DNA of 12,350 nt, from positions 1-12,350 of the forward strand of contig JAESUA010000218.1 in the NCBI GenBank assembly GCA_016763255.1. Direction: 5' to 3'. Shown piece after piece: positions 6,674 through 12,350 of this stretch. Source of the stretch: Magnetovibrio sp. (lineage in GTDB: Bacteria > Pseudomonadota > Alphaproteobacteria > Rhodospirillales > Magnetovibrionaceae). The notes under the pieces are model-generated. The model saw only the letters and a program-made list of their open reading frames with translations. It ran no database searches and had not been told where the DNA came from. Positions within the stretch are counted from its first letter, which is position 1. Each line of letters opens with the position of its first letter. Both the position numbers and the translations under genes were made by a program.

Positions 6674-6904
6674 ATGGTTATGAAACGCGCAGGTGGGGGA
6701 TTGCCCCCGGTTATTAAGGAAGTGCTGTTTGAATTTCAGCGCATGGGCAACATATTGCGCGTGGTCGCCATCGATCCCAAATCCGGGACCGAAGTCATCA
6801 TGATCGCCGATCCGCGTCACAGTAAGACGCTGATCAAACGCATCGCGGCGCGCAAGTTGACCTACGTCATGCATAAAAACCGACTTAAGGCGACGCGATC
6901 TTAA
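6674..6904 (+). CDS. Small conserved-looking hypothetical protein (possibly DUF6898 type)
   Basis: This 76-residue protein has a compact pattern: EVLFEFQRMGNILRVVAIDPKSGTEVIMIADP followed by KTLIKRIAARKLTYVM. That is two or three predicted beta strands and then a helix, without membrane segment or signal peptide. From memory it resembles a small alphaproteobacterial family of unknown function found near rpiB/glyA-type loci (DUF6898); this is unverified. ATG 6674 follows AGAAGGG (6654-6660) at 13 bases; ATG 6680 is an alternative. A start-stop ATGTAA lies at 6663-6668 between that motif and the gene. It is divergent from hemB with a 95-base spacer. Function unknown; the balanced alternation of hydrophobic and charged residues supports a real gene. 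Confidence 0.75.
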   Translation: MVMKRAGGGLPPVIKEVLFEFQRMGNILRVVAIDPKSGTEVIMIADPRHSKTLIKRIAARKLTYVMHKNRLKATRS

Positions 6905-6983
6905 TGCGTTTGCACCTTGGCGCACCGTGTCGGACCGTGGATAAGACACCTTAAGGCCTTGAATTTGCGTGCGTCAAAATGGT

Positions 6984-7011
6984 TTGAATGCAAGATTGAT
7001 TTCGCTACCAT
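6984..7011 (+). promoter_or_regulatory. Candidate promoter for the ABC importer operon
   Basis: TTGAAT (6984-6989) and TACCAT (7006-7011), spaced by 16 bases, each match four of six sigma-70 consensus positions. Transcription would start about 50 bases before the binding-protein ATG at 7069. I found no riboswitch or T-box-like fold in the leader. Weak call. Confidence 0.3.
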
Positions 7012-7068
7012 GACAGTCCAGTTACGAGCTTCAAAATGCATTACAGATTTTTCATAAGGGAAAACACG

Positions 7069-8037
7069 ATGATTGCAAAACGCGTGGGCATGGCTGTTTT
7101 GGCCGCAGCGGTTTCGTTTGGTATTTTTAATCAAGCCGTGGCTGCGGACAAGCATGTCGCCATCACCCAGATCGTCGAACATCCCGCACTGGATGCCGTG
7201 CGCAAAGGCGTTAAAGATGTCCTTGCCGAAGCCGGATACAAAGAAGGCAGTGGCTTAAAGTGGTCTTTCGAAAGCGCTCAGGGCAACATTGCCACGGCGG
7301 CCCAAATTGCCAAAAAGTTTGCTGGTGCGGCTCCTGATGTGATTGTCGCCATCGCGACCCCTTCAGCGCAAACCGTGGTCGCTAACACCAAGACCATTCC
7401 CGTGGTGTTCAGCGCCGTGACCGATCCGGTCGGTGCGAAGTTGATCAAAGATCTCATGCATCCCGGTGCCAACGTCACCGGGGTCACCGATCTGACCCCC
7501 ATTGCGGCGCACATGGCGCTGGTTAAACGTGTCGTTCCCGGTGCCAAGCGGTTGGGCATCATCACCAACCCCGGTGAAGCCAATTCGGTCGCGCTGGTCA
7601 AGTTGATCCAAGCCGAAGCCCCCAAGGTGGGTATGAGCGTGGTCAACGCCGCCGCCACCAAATCTGGCGACGTGCTGGCCGCAGCCCGTTCGTTGGTCGG
7701 CAAGGTCGATGCCATCTACATTCCCACCGACAATACCGTGATTTCGGCCTTTGAGGCGGTGGTCAAGATCGGCAACGAAGCCAACATTCCGGTATTGGCG
7801 GGCGATACCGATTCGGTCAAACGCGGTGCCGTCGCGGCTGCCGGCTTTAATTATTATGACATCGGCCGTCAGACCGGTCTGATGGTGTTAAAAATATTCA
7901 ATGGCGCGAAAGCCGGTGACTTGGCGGTCGAAGGCGTGGCCAAAACCGACTTGTATCTTAATTTGAAATCAGCCAAGTCCCAGGGCGTGACCCTATCCGA
8001 CGCACTGATCAGCGAAGCCAAGGAAGTGATCCGTTAA
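7069..8037 (+). CDS. ABC transporter periplasmic substrate-binding protein (TrpX/COG2984 type)
   Basis: This is the solute receptor of an ABC importer. From ATG 7069 it has 322 residues: a typical Sec signal peptide (MIAKRVGMAVLAAAVSFGIF, cleavage near AVA-AD at residues 25-26, no lipobox Cys), then a two-lobed periplasmic-binding fold. Visible family landmarks are ITQIVEHPALDAVRKGV, FAGAAPDVIVAIATPSAQTV, IPVVFSAVTDPVGAKLI, GVTDLTP, IYIPTDNTVISAF and GFNYYDIGRQTG. They fit PF04392/COG2984, whose characterised streptococcal members bind aromatic amino acids. The substrate here is not proven. ATG 7069 has AAGGG 8 bases upstream (7056-7060) and gives a clean signal peptide; an in-frame ATG at 7036 would add 11 unnatural residues. 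It is the first gene of a three-gene operon with permease and ATPase. Confidence 0.9.
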   Translation: MIAKRVGMAVLAAAVSFGIFNQAVAADKHVAITQIVEHPALDAVRKGVKDVLAEAGYKEGSGLKWSFESAQGNIATAAQIAKKFAGAAPDVIVAIATPSAQTVVANTKTIPVVFSAVTDPVGAKLIKDLMHPGANVTGVTDLTPIAAHMALVKRVVPGAKRLGIITNPGEANSVALVKLIQAEAPKVGMSVVNAAATKSGDVLAAARSLVGKVDAIYIPTDNTVISAFEAVVKIGNEANIPVLAGDTDSVKRGAVAAAGFNYYDIGRQTGLMVLKIFNGAKAGDLAVEGVAKTDLYLNLKSAKSQGVTLSDALISEAKEVIR

Positions 8038-8065
8038 CACCGGATCATAAAGAGGCAGCTAGACA

Positions 8066-8968
8066 ATGAGCCAAATTGCATTTTTGGGTGCGATCGAGGT
8101 GGGATTTTTGTTCGCCCTGGTCGCGTTGGGCGTTTTTCTTTCTTTTCGTATCCTGCAATTTCCCGATTTGACGGTCGATGGCAGCTTCCCCCTCGGCGCG
8201 GCGGTGTGCGCCAGCATGATTGTGGTCGGAATCGATCCCTACATCGCCACCTTCGCTGCGGCGATTGCCGGGGCCGGGGCAGGGGTGGTGACGGCGTGGC
8301 TCAATGTGCGCCTGAAGATCTTGCATCTTTTGGCCTCGATCCTCACGATGATTGCCTTGTATTCGGTTAATTTGCGCATCATGGGTCGCCCCAACGTGGC
8401 GCTGTTGGGTGAAACCACGGTGTTTAGCCCACTCGAATCTTTGGATATGCCGATGTACGTATCGCTGCCGATTGCCTTGGCGGTTCTGGTTCTGGTGATG
8501 AAATTGGCGCTGGATTGGTTTTTGAATTCGGAAATCGGACTGGCCATGCGGGCCACCGGGGTCAACCCCCGCATGGCCCGTGCCCAAGGCATCCATACCG
8601 ATCGCTACATCATCGGCGGCATGGCGCTGAGCAATGCTTTGGTCGCGCTGGCCGGGGCTTTGTTTGCGCAAAGCCAAGGGGCTGCGGATGTGACCTTAGG
8701 GGTTGGCGTGATCGTCGTCGGTTTGGCGGCGGTGATCGGTGGTGAGGCGGTGATGAACACCCGGACCATTTTTCGCGCCACCATTGCCTGCGTGATCGGC
8801 TCGATCATGTACCGTTTGGCCGTTGCCGGGGCTTTGAATTCAGAGATGATCGGCCTTAAGGCCCAAGATTTGAACCTCATCACCGCGGTTTTGGTGACCC
8901 TTGCCATGGTCATACCGGGCATGCGCATGCCGTTTCGCCGTAAACGCAAAGGGGGCGCATCGTCATGA
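8066..8968 (+). CDS. ABC transporter permease (COG4120, branched-chain-type permease fold)
   Basis: This 300-residue inner-membrane protein forms the translocation channel of the importer. It has eight or so hydrophobic segments. Marks of this permease type are FPDLTVDGSFPLGAAVCA near residue 33, the cytoplasmic coupling loop EIGLAMRATGVNPRMARAQGI at about 155-175, and the C-terminal LKAQDLNLITAVLVTLAMV before a basic tail (RRKRKGG). ATG 8066 has AGAGG at 8050-8054. It starts 28 bases after the binding-protein stop and overlaps the ATPase gene by four bases (ATGA), so the three are translated from one message. A single permease gene implies a homodimer. Confidence 0.92.
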   Translation: MSQIAFLGAIEVGFLFALVALGVFLSFRILQFPDLTVDGSFPLGAAVCASMIVVGIDPYIATFAAAIAGAGAGVVTAWLNVRLKILHLLASILTMIALYSVNLRIMGRPNVALLGETTVFSPLESLDMPMYVSLPIALAVLVLVMKLALDWFLNSEIGLAMRATGVNPRMARAQGIHTDRYIIGGMALSNALVALAGALFAQSQGAADVTLGVGVIVVGLAAVIGGEAVMNTRTIFRATIACVIGSIMYRLAVAGALNSEMIGLKAQDLNLITAVLVTLAMVIPGMRMPFRRKRKGGASS

Positions 8969-9759
8969 TCGAAGCCCGTCAAATCGCGGTCACCTTCAAT
9001 GCCGGCACGCCGATGGAAACACCGGCCATGCGGGGCATTGATCTGACCATCCCGAAAGGTGATTTTGTCACCGTCATCGGTTCCAACGGAGCCGGGAAAA
9101 GCACCTTCCTCAACGCCTTGGCCGGGGAACTGCGCCCCGACAGCGGCACGATCATGATTGATGATCAAGACGTCACCAATTGGCCGACCGCCAAACGCGC
9201 CGGACTGGTGGCGCGGGTGTTCCAAGACCCGTTGGGCGGCAGTTGCGCCAACTTGACGATCGAAGAAAATCTTGCCCTGGCTCACGCCCGGGGCAAGCGC
9301 CGGGGCTTCGGATTATCGGTAAGCGCAAGCGTGCGCGAAGAATTTCGCGAACGCATCTCGCGGCTCAACTTAGGCCTCGAAAACCGTCTCGGCGATCGTA
9401 TGGAATTGCTATCCGGTGGCCAGCGTCAGGCCGTCAGCCTTCTGATGGCGGCGTTGCAACCGATGAAGATTTTGCTGCTGGATGAACACACCGCTGCGCT
9501 CGACCCGAAAACCGCGGCGTTTGTTCTGGAACTGACCCGCGAAATCGTCTCTGAACGCAACCTCACCACCTTGATGGTCACCCATTCCATGCGCCAAGCG
9601 CTGGATATCGGCAATCGCACCGTGATGCTGCACGAAGGGCGCGTGGTGCTCGATGTGCGCGATGAGGACCGTCGTGGCCTGAAGGTCGAAGATCTTTTGC
9701 ATATGTTTGAAAAAGTGCGCGGCTCTGAGATCGATGACGATGCGCTGCTGCTGAGCTAA
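8965..9759 (+). CDS. ABC transporter ATP-binding protein (COG1101)
   Basis: This 264-residue cytoplasmic ATPase powers the importer. Every nucleotide-binding motif is intact: Walker A GSNGAGKST (39-47), Q-loop VFQDP (Q87), signature LSGGQRQ (149-155), Walker B ILLLDEH (169-175), D-loop ALD (178-180) and switch histidine H207 (VTHSM). The His after the Walker B Glu (LLLDEHTAALD) is characteristic of this subfamily, which usually pairs with COG4120 permeases and COG2984 binding proteins, exactly the arrangement here. The start codon overlaps the permease stop by four bases (translational coupling). A probable terminator follows at 9765-9823. Confidence 0.95.
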   Translation: MIEARQIAVTFNAGTPMETPAMRGIDLTIPKGDFVTVIGSNGAGKSTFLNALAGELRPDSGTIMIDDQDVTNWPTAKRAGLVARVFQDPLGGSCANLTIEENLALAHARGKRRGFGLSVSASVREEFRERISRLNLGLENRLGDRMELLSGGQRQAVSLLMAALQPMKILLLDEHTAALDPKTAAFVLELTREIVSERNLTTLMVTHSMRQALDIGNRTVMLHEGRVVLDVRDEDRRGLKVEDLLHMFEKVRGSEIDDDALLLS

Positions 9760-9764
9760 GCCTC

Positions 9765-9823
9765 AAAACGACCATGACGACACGAAAAAATACGGCTCGC
9801 CACCTAGACGGGTCGTTTTTTTT
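9765..9823 (+). terminator. Probable rho-independent terminator of the ABC operon (long loop)
   Basis: AAAACGACC (9765-9773) pairs perfectly with GGTCGTTTT (9811-9819). The T-run at 9816-9823 directly follows, 5 bases after the ATPase stop. The loop is unusually long (37 bases), which lowers confidence, although partial inner pairing could compact it. Confidence 0.5.
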
Positions 9824-9882
9824 GTCTACCATCCCAGACTGGGCCTTTATTGAATTGATAATCATGCTAAACAGATATGTAT

Positions 9883-9902
9883 ACAGACGTGCACATGTCT
9901 GT
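9883..9902. promoter_or_regulatory. Palindromic element upstream of the diguanylate cyclase gene
   Basis: ACAGAC (9883-9888) and GTCTGT (9897-9902) form perfect 6-base inverted arms around GTGCACAT; over 20 bases, 16 positions are self-complementary. It lies about 50 bases before the start codon in an AT-rich promoter-like stretch. It could be a dimeric-regulator operator or an RNA hairpin. No regulator is identified. Confidence 0.35.
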
Positions 9903-9936
9903 TTGCACTGACTGGGGGGCCAGGAGTAAGTTTTCA

Positions 9937-9946
9937 AGAGGAGGGG
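9937..9946 (+). promoter_or_regulatory. Strong ribosome-binding site that fixes the TTG start of the diguanylate cyclase
   Basis: The purine run AGAGGAGGGG lies 4 bases before the TTG at 9951. It is the best Shine-Dalgarno in the window and supports TTG as the true start, offsetting the weak initiation codon. Confidence 0.7.
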
Positions 9947-9950
9947 AAAC

Positions 9951-10940
9951 TTGACCGCGCTTTTTAAGGATGTACCGAACGAACATCAGTTTGCCGTTCG
10001 GCTGATGCAGCACCTTATCGTGCCCACGTTTGTGCTCAACGCCAACGGAAATGTGATCATCTGGAACAATGCCTGTGAGCGTTTGACCGGGGTGATGGCG
10101 CAAGATGTTCTCGGCACCAAAAACCACTGGCGGGCTTTTTATGAAGAGCCGCGCGCCTGTTTGGCCGATATTTTGGTCGAGGGCCGTACGGAAAGCCTTG
10201 ATGGTCTGTACACGTCTTTTTCGGAACCCGGCGCCGTTCATACCGGATTACGGGCGGAAAATTGGTGCGTGATGCCCAAGGCCTCCAAGCGGCTTTACCT
10301 GGCGATCAATTCGGGGCCGATTTATGACGATGATGGCAAATTGATCGCGGTGGTCGAGACCTTGCGCGACATGACCGAGCAAAAACAGGCCGAAAATGCG
10401 CTCAAAAGCCTCGCCCACAAGGATGGCCTGACCGATTTAGCCAACCGCCGCTCCTTCGATATGGCCCTTGAAGCCGACCTTTTGTACGCCGTGCGCGAGC
10501 AAACCCCGATTGCATTGTTGTTGTGCGACATTGACCATTTCAAACCTTATAACGACATTTACGGCCATCAAAAGGGTGATGAGTGTCTGCGCAGGGTTGC
10601 CCAAGCGATTGGCACCGGCGCAAAGCGTCCCACCGATTTGGCGGCACGTTACGGCGGCGAAGAGTTCGCCGTCATTCTCCCCGGCATTGATGCCGCCGGT
10701 GCGGCGCGCGTTGCCGAACGTATCCGGTGTGCGGTGTTTGATCTTGATGAACCCCATAAGGGCAGTACGACGTCAGAACGCGTGACCCTAAGTATCGGCG
10801 TGACTTGGGTTGTGCCGACCGACGATTTGCAGGCCAAGCACCTGATCGAACATGCCGATAAGGCGCTCTATGAGGCCAAACATTGCGGTCGAAATCAGGT
10901 GATTTGTGGTGAAGGTATTGGCGAAGCCGATACAGCCTGA
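9951..10940 (+). CDS. PAS-GGDEF diguanylate cyclase
   Basis: The protein is predicted to make cyclic di-GMP from two GTP, a second messenger that shifts cells between motile and sessile states. The 329 residues hold an N-terminal PAS sensor domain (about 15-145, with LIVPTFVLNANGNVIIWNNACERLTG and a closing VVETLRDMTEQKQAE). A short helix then leads to a GGDEF domain (about 155-320: DGLTDLANRRSF, CDIDHFKPYNDIYGHQKGDE, RYGGEEF). The catalytic motif is intact as GGEEF (235-239). The allosteric I-site RxxD is present as RPTD (226-229), exactly five residues before it, so product inhibition is expected. There is no membrane segment, so it is probably cytoplasmic. The start is TTG with a strong ribosome-binding site. 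The PAS ligand is unknown. Confidence 0.94.
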   Translation: MTALFKDVPNEHQFAVRLMQHLIVPTFVLNANGNVIIWNNACERLTGVMAQDVLGTKNHWRAFYEEPRACLADILVEGRTESLDGLYTSFSEPGAVHTGLRAENWCVMPKASKRLYLAINSGPIYDDDGKLIAVVETLRDMTEQKQAENALKSLAHKDGLTDLANRRSFDMALEADLLYAVREQTPIALLLCDIDHFKPYNDIYGHQKGDECLRRVAQAIGTGAKRPTDLAARYGGEEFAVILPGIDAAGAARVAERIRCAVFDLDEPHKGSTTSERVTLSIGVTWVVPTDDLQAKHLIEHADKALYEAKHCGRNQVICGEGIGEADTA

Positions 10941-10963
10941 AAATGCTGCACTGCACAATAAAA

Positions 10964-10992
10964 TTGCCTTTTGGGGCTTTTTTGTGTATAAA
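10964..10992 (+). promoter_or_regulatory. Sigma-70-like promoter for panD
   Basis: TTGCCT (10964-10969) and TATAAA (10987-10992) are separated by exactly 17 bases, matching four and five of six consensus positions. It lies between the diguanylate cyclase stop (10940) and panD, with a predicted start near 11000. This is the best-looking promoter in the window. Confidence 0.5.
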
Positions 10993-11035
10993 AACCACCT
11001 ACGACAAAGCAAAAATAAGATACAGGGTGGATTCG

Positions 11036-11491
11036 TTGATCGAGATCGTTCGCGCAAAATTACATGGTATTCGGGTCACCGATGCTAACCTCAACTATCA
11101 AGGTTCCATCACCCTGGACCCTGATCTGTGCGCCCGTGTTGGCATTTTGCCGGTGGAATTCGTCGACATCTGGAATAAAAACTCCGGGGCTCGGATTCAG
11201 ACCTATGTGATTTTCGGCGAACCGGGATCGCGCTGCTGTGTGCTTAACGGGTCCGCCGCGCGCACCTGTCAGGTCGGCGATGAAATGATCATCTGTGCCC
11301 GCGAATACATCAATCGCAGTGAAATTTATGACATCAAGCCCAAGGTTTTGACCTTCGGCCCCGACAATGAAGTCGATCAAGAACTGTATTACGACGTGTT
11401 CGAGTCTGAAGAACGGGCCCATAATTTTCGCATCATGAACGGCGATAACGTGGTCGATTTTCGCGATACGGCGAAAAAACACACCCCTTAA
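11036..11491 (+). CDS. panD: Aspartate 1-decarboxylase, pyruvoyl-dependent
   Basis: PanD converts L-aspartate to beta-alanine for pantothenate and coenzyme A. It is made as a pro-enzyme that cuts itself at a Gly-Ser bond to create a pyruvoyl group. The 151 residues show the N-terminal KLHGIRVTDANLNYQGS, with the processing site at G23-S24. They also carry the active-site Lys (K8), R53 and Y57 (GARIQTYVI), and the NGSAARTCQVGDEMIICA block. From the DNE motif (about 111) the protein runs on about 39 residues, against about 20 in the 126-residue E. coli enzyme, an acidic and aromatic C-terminal extension. The TTG at 11036 has GGTGG upstream and aligns with the E. coli N-terminus; a GTG at 11027 is an in-frame alternative. 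It appears to have its own promoter. Confidence 0.93.
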   Translation: MIEIVRAKLHGIRVTDANLNYQGSITLDPDLCARVGILPVEFVDIWNKNSGARIQTYVIFGEPGSRCCVLNGSAARTCQVGDEMIICAREYINRSEIYDIKPKVLTFGPDNEVDQELYYDVFESEERAHNFRIMNGDNVVDFRDTAKKHTP

Positions 11492-11512
11492 TGTCCCGGC
11501 CTAATGTCCCGG
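11489..11512 (+). repeat. 11-bp direct repeat at the panD stop codon
   Basis: TAATGTCCCGG occurs at 11489-11499 and again at 11502-11512, a period of 13 bases. The first copy contains the panD TAA stop. It looks like a small local duplication in the spacer; no function is evident. Confidence 0.7.
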
Positions 11513-11608
11513 TAGATGGCATATCCATAAAAAAATAACATCCTGTTCGCCCCGAGCGTTTGTGCCCGCTTGGCAGAGGGGGACGATATATGGTAACAAA
11601 ATGCTCGG

Positions 11609-11637
11609 TTGGACCTTCCCCAGGGTGTATCTAAAAT
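11609..11637 (+). promoter_or_regulatory. Candidate promoter for rpiB(-glyA)
   Basis: TAAAAT (11632-11637) matches the -10 consensus at five of six positions and lies 17 bases after TTGGAC (11609-11614), which matches the -35 only at TTG. Predicted transcription start is near 11644, only about 15 bases before the preferred rpiB ATG at 11659. Confidence 0.4.
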
Positions 11638-11658
11638 CTGGATATGGACGAGACGCAT

Positions 11659-12102
11659 ATGTCGACTGACACCATCGCTATCGCCTGCGATCATGGCGCT
11701 TTTGATCTCAAGCAGCACCTTAAAGGTTACCTGGAAGAAAAGGGCCTCACGGTCCTGGATCTCGGCGTCACCAACACCGATTCTGTAGACTATCCCGAAT
11801 ACGGCTACGCCATGGCGCATGCCCTGAAGGACGGTAAGGCCCAGCGCGGCATTTTGTTGTGTGGCAGCGGCATCGGTATTTCGATCGCCGCCAACCGCTA
11901 TACCGAAGTGCGCGCCGCCCTGGTGCATGATGTCACCGGTGCGCGCCTGTGCCGCGAACACAACGACGCCAATGTCATTTGTTTAGGTGGCCGCATGATC
12001 GGTCCCGACTTGGCCGAAGAATGCATCAATATTTTCTTGGCTACAGACTTTGAAGGCGGTCGCCACCAGCGCCGCGTGGATAAGCTTACCAACCCGACTT
12101 AA
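11659..12102 (+). CDS. rpiB: Ribose-5-phosphate isomerase B
   Basis: RpiB interconverts ribose 5-phosphate and ribulose 5-phosphate in the pentose phosphate pathway. From ATG 11659 the 147 residues are of family length. Active-site features are D11-H12 (IACDHGAFDLK), the catalytic Cys C68 in LLCGSGIGISIAANR, the phosphate-binding GSGIG loop, and REHNDANVICLGGRMIG carrying His101. A second in-frame ATG at 11644 would add five residues (MDETH). I prefer 11659 because homologues begin just before the first strand and the predicted transcription start falls near 11644. Neither start has a strong ribosome-binding site. The glyA start follows 42 bases after the stop, a pairing common in alphaproteobacteria and likely an operon. 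Confidence 0.93.
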   Translation: MSTDTIAIACDHGAFDLKQHLKGYLEEKGLTVLDLGVTNTDSVDYPEYGYAMAHALKDGKAQRGILLCGSGIGISIAANRYTEVRAALVHDVTGARLCREHNDANVICLGGRMIGPDLAEECINIFLATDFEGGRHQRRVDKLTNPT

Positions 12103-12144
12103 CGCTCATATTTTTTCTCCCCACTTGGACAGAGTGCTGAACCC

Positions 12145-12350
12145 ATGACCAGCTATCCCAACGACGAACTCGCTCAGTTCTTCTCAAATTCGCTGTCGGA
12201 CACAGATCCGGCGCTCAAAACCTCCATCGATAAGGAATTGAGCCGTCAGCAAAACCAGATTGAATTGATTGCCTCGGAAAACATCGTCTCCAAGGCGGTG
12301 CTTGCTTTTGATTCATCTGTTCGCATTTTTGCATTATATGTGTCTAGTAA
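12145..12350 (+). CDS. glyA: Serine hydroxymethyltransferase, 5' fragment, reading diverges near 12304
   Basis: GlyA transfers a one-carbon unit between serine and glycine with tetrahydrofolate, using PLP. From ATG 12145 the first ~53 codons are a typical alphaproteobacterial N-terminus: an acidic leader ([16 protein letters not shown]), then the hallmark [17 protein letters not shown]. Homologues then continue with EAQGSVLTNKYAEGYPG. Here the frame instead reads [15 protein letters not shown] and shows no further family similarity. The PLP and substrate residues all lie beyond this point, so the visible product could not be functional. The frame stays open to the window edge. Either glyA is interrupted by inserted DNA at about 12304 or the sequence end is chimeric. 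It sits downstream of rpiB in a likely operon. Confidence 0.85.
   Translation, partial: MTSYPNDELAQFFSNSLSDTDPALKTSIDKELSRQQNQIELIASENIVSKAVLAFDSSVRIFALYVSS
12305..12350. other. AT-rich sequence unrelated to glyA at the right edge
   Basis: The last 46 bases have 14 G or C (about 30%), well below the preceding glyA segment, and do not encode serine hydroxymethyltransferase in any frame I tried. The join is at about CTTG (12301-12304), where a Glu codon would be expected next. The stretch is too short to identify as an insertion-sequence end, other mobile DNA or assembly artefact; no terminal inverted repeat can be assessed. Confidence 0.6.

Noticed and set aside
8045..9285. Long minus-strand ORFs (210 and 226 residues) antisense to the permease and ATPase genes
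   Set aside because: Shadow frames of real genes with strong family motifs on the plus strand; their translations are Arg/His/Gln-rich and low-complexity.
9824..9950. c-di-GMP riboswitch in the leader of the diguanylate cyclase gene
   Set aside because: None of the conserved GEMM core sequence or helices could be seen.
10955..10985. Possible terminator after the diguanylate cyclase (TTGCC-TTTT-GGGGC followed by T-run)
   Set aside because: Stem pairing is only two or three base pairs with mismatches; the stretch is better explained as the panD promoter spacer.
1..12350. Novel multi-gene defence or mobile system
   Set aside because: Apart from the broken glyA end, the genes are recognisable core, motility, signalling and transport genes; no transposase, nuclease, toxin-antitoxin, CRISPR or tRNA was seen.

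Overview
The window looks like chromosomal DNA of a flagellated alphaproteobacterium, most likely Rhodospirillales-like. Base composition is moderate. HemB is of the aspartate-rich, non-zinc type seen in alphaproteobacteria, and rpiB-glyA and hemB sit in a core-gene neighbourhood familiar from this group. This is inferred from protein character and gene order; no search was run.

Layout, left to right. (1) Minus strand: the 5' part of motB (cut by the left edge, inside a VEAE-repeat linker) follows motA; together they encode the flagellar stator. (2) After a 321-base AT-rich gap, a plus-strand pair encodes a flavin reductase-like protein and a methyltransferase with N-terminal membrane segments. 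(3) A small basic ORF of unknown function converges on a minus-strand ACT-domain threonine ammonia-lyase. (4) A plus-strand CheW-like protein with an insertion inside its domain converges on minus-strand hemB across a clear shared terminator. (5) Divergent from hemB is a 76-residue small protein, followed by a three-gene ABC importer (binding protein, permease, ATPase) of the TrpX/COG2984 type. (6) Next come a PAS-GGDEF diguanylate cyclase with an intact GGEEF motif and I-site, then panD behind its own good promoter, then rpiB. (7) The window closes with the first ~53 codons of glyA. It stops matching serine hydroxymethyltransferase at about 12304 and runs into 46 bases of AT-rich unrelated sequence.

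The genes fall into motility and signalling (motAB, cheW-like, diguanylate cyclase), core metabolism (ilvA-type, hemB, panD, rpiB, glyA) and solute uptake (ABC importer). Most of the window is ordinary core genome. I do not see a convincing new multi-gene system. The points most worth a second look are the broken glyA at the right end, the CheW domain with a linker insertion, a hairpin that buries an AGGAGG motif ahead of the small orphan ORF, a palindrome ahead of the diguanylate cyclase, and the high number of genes that appear to start with TTG.
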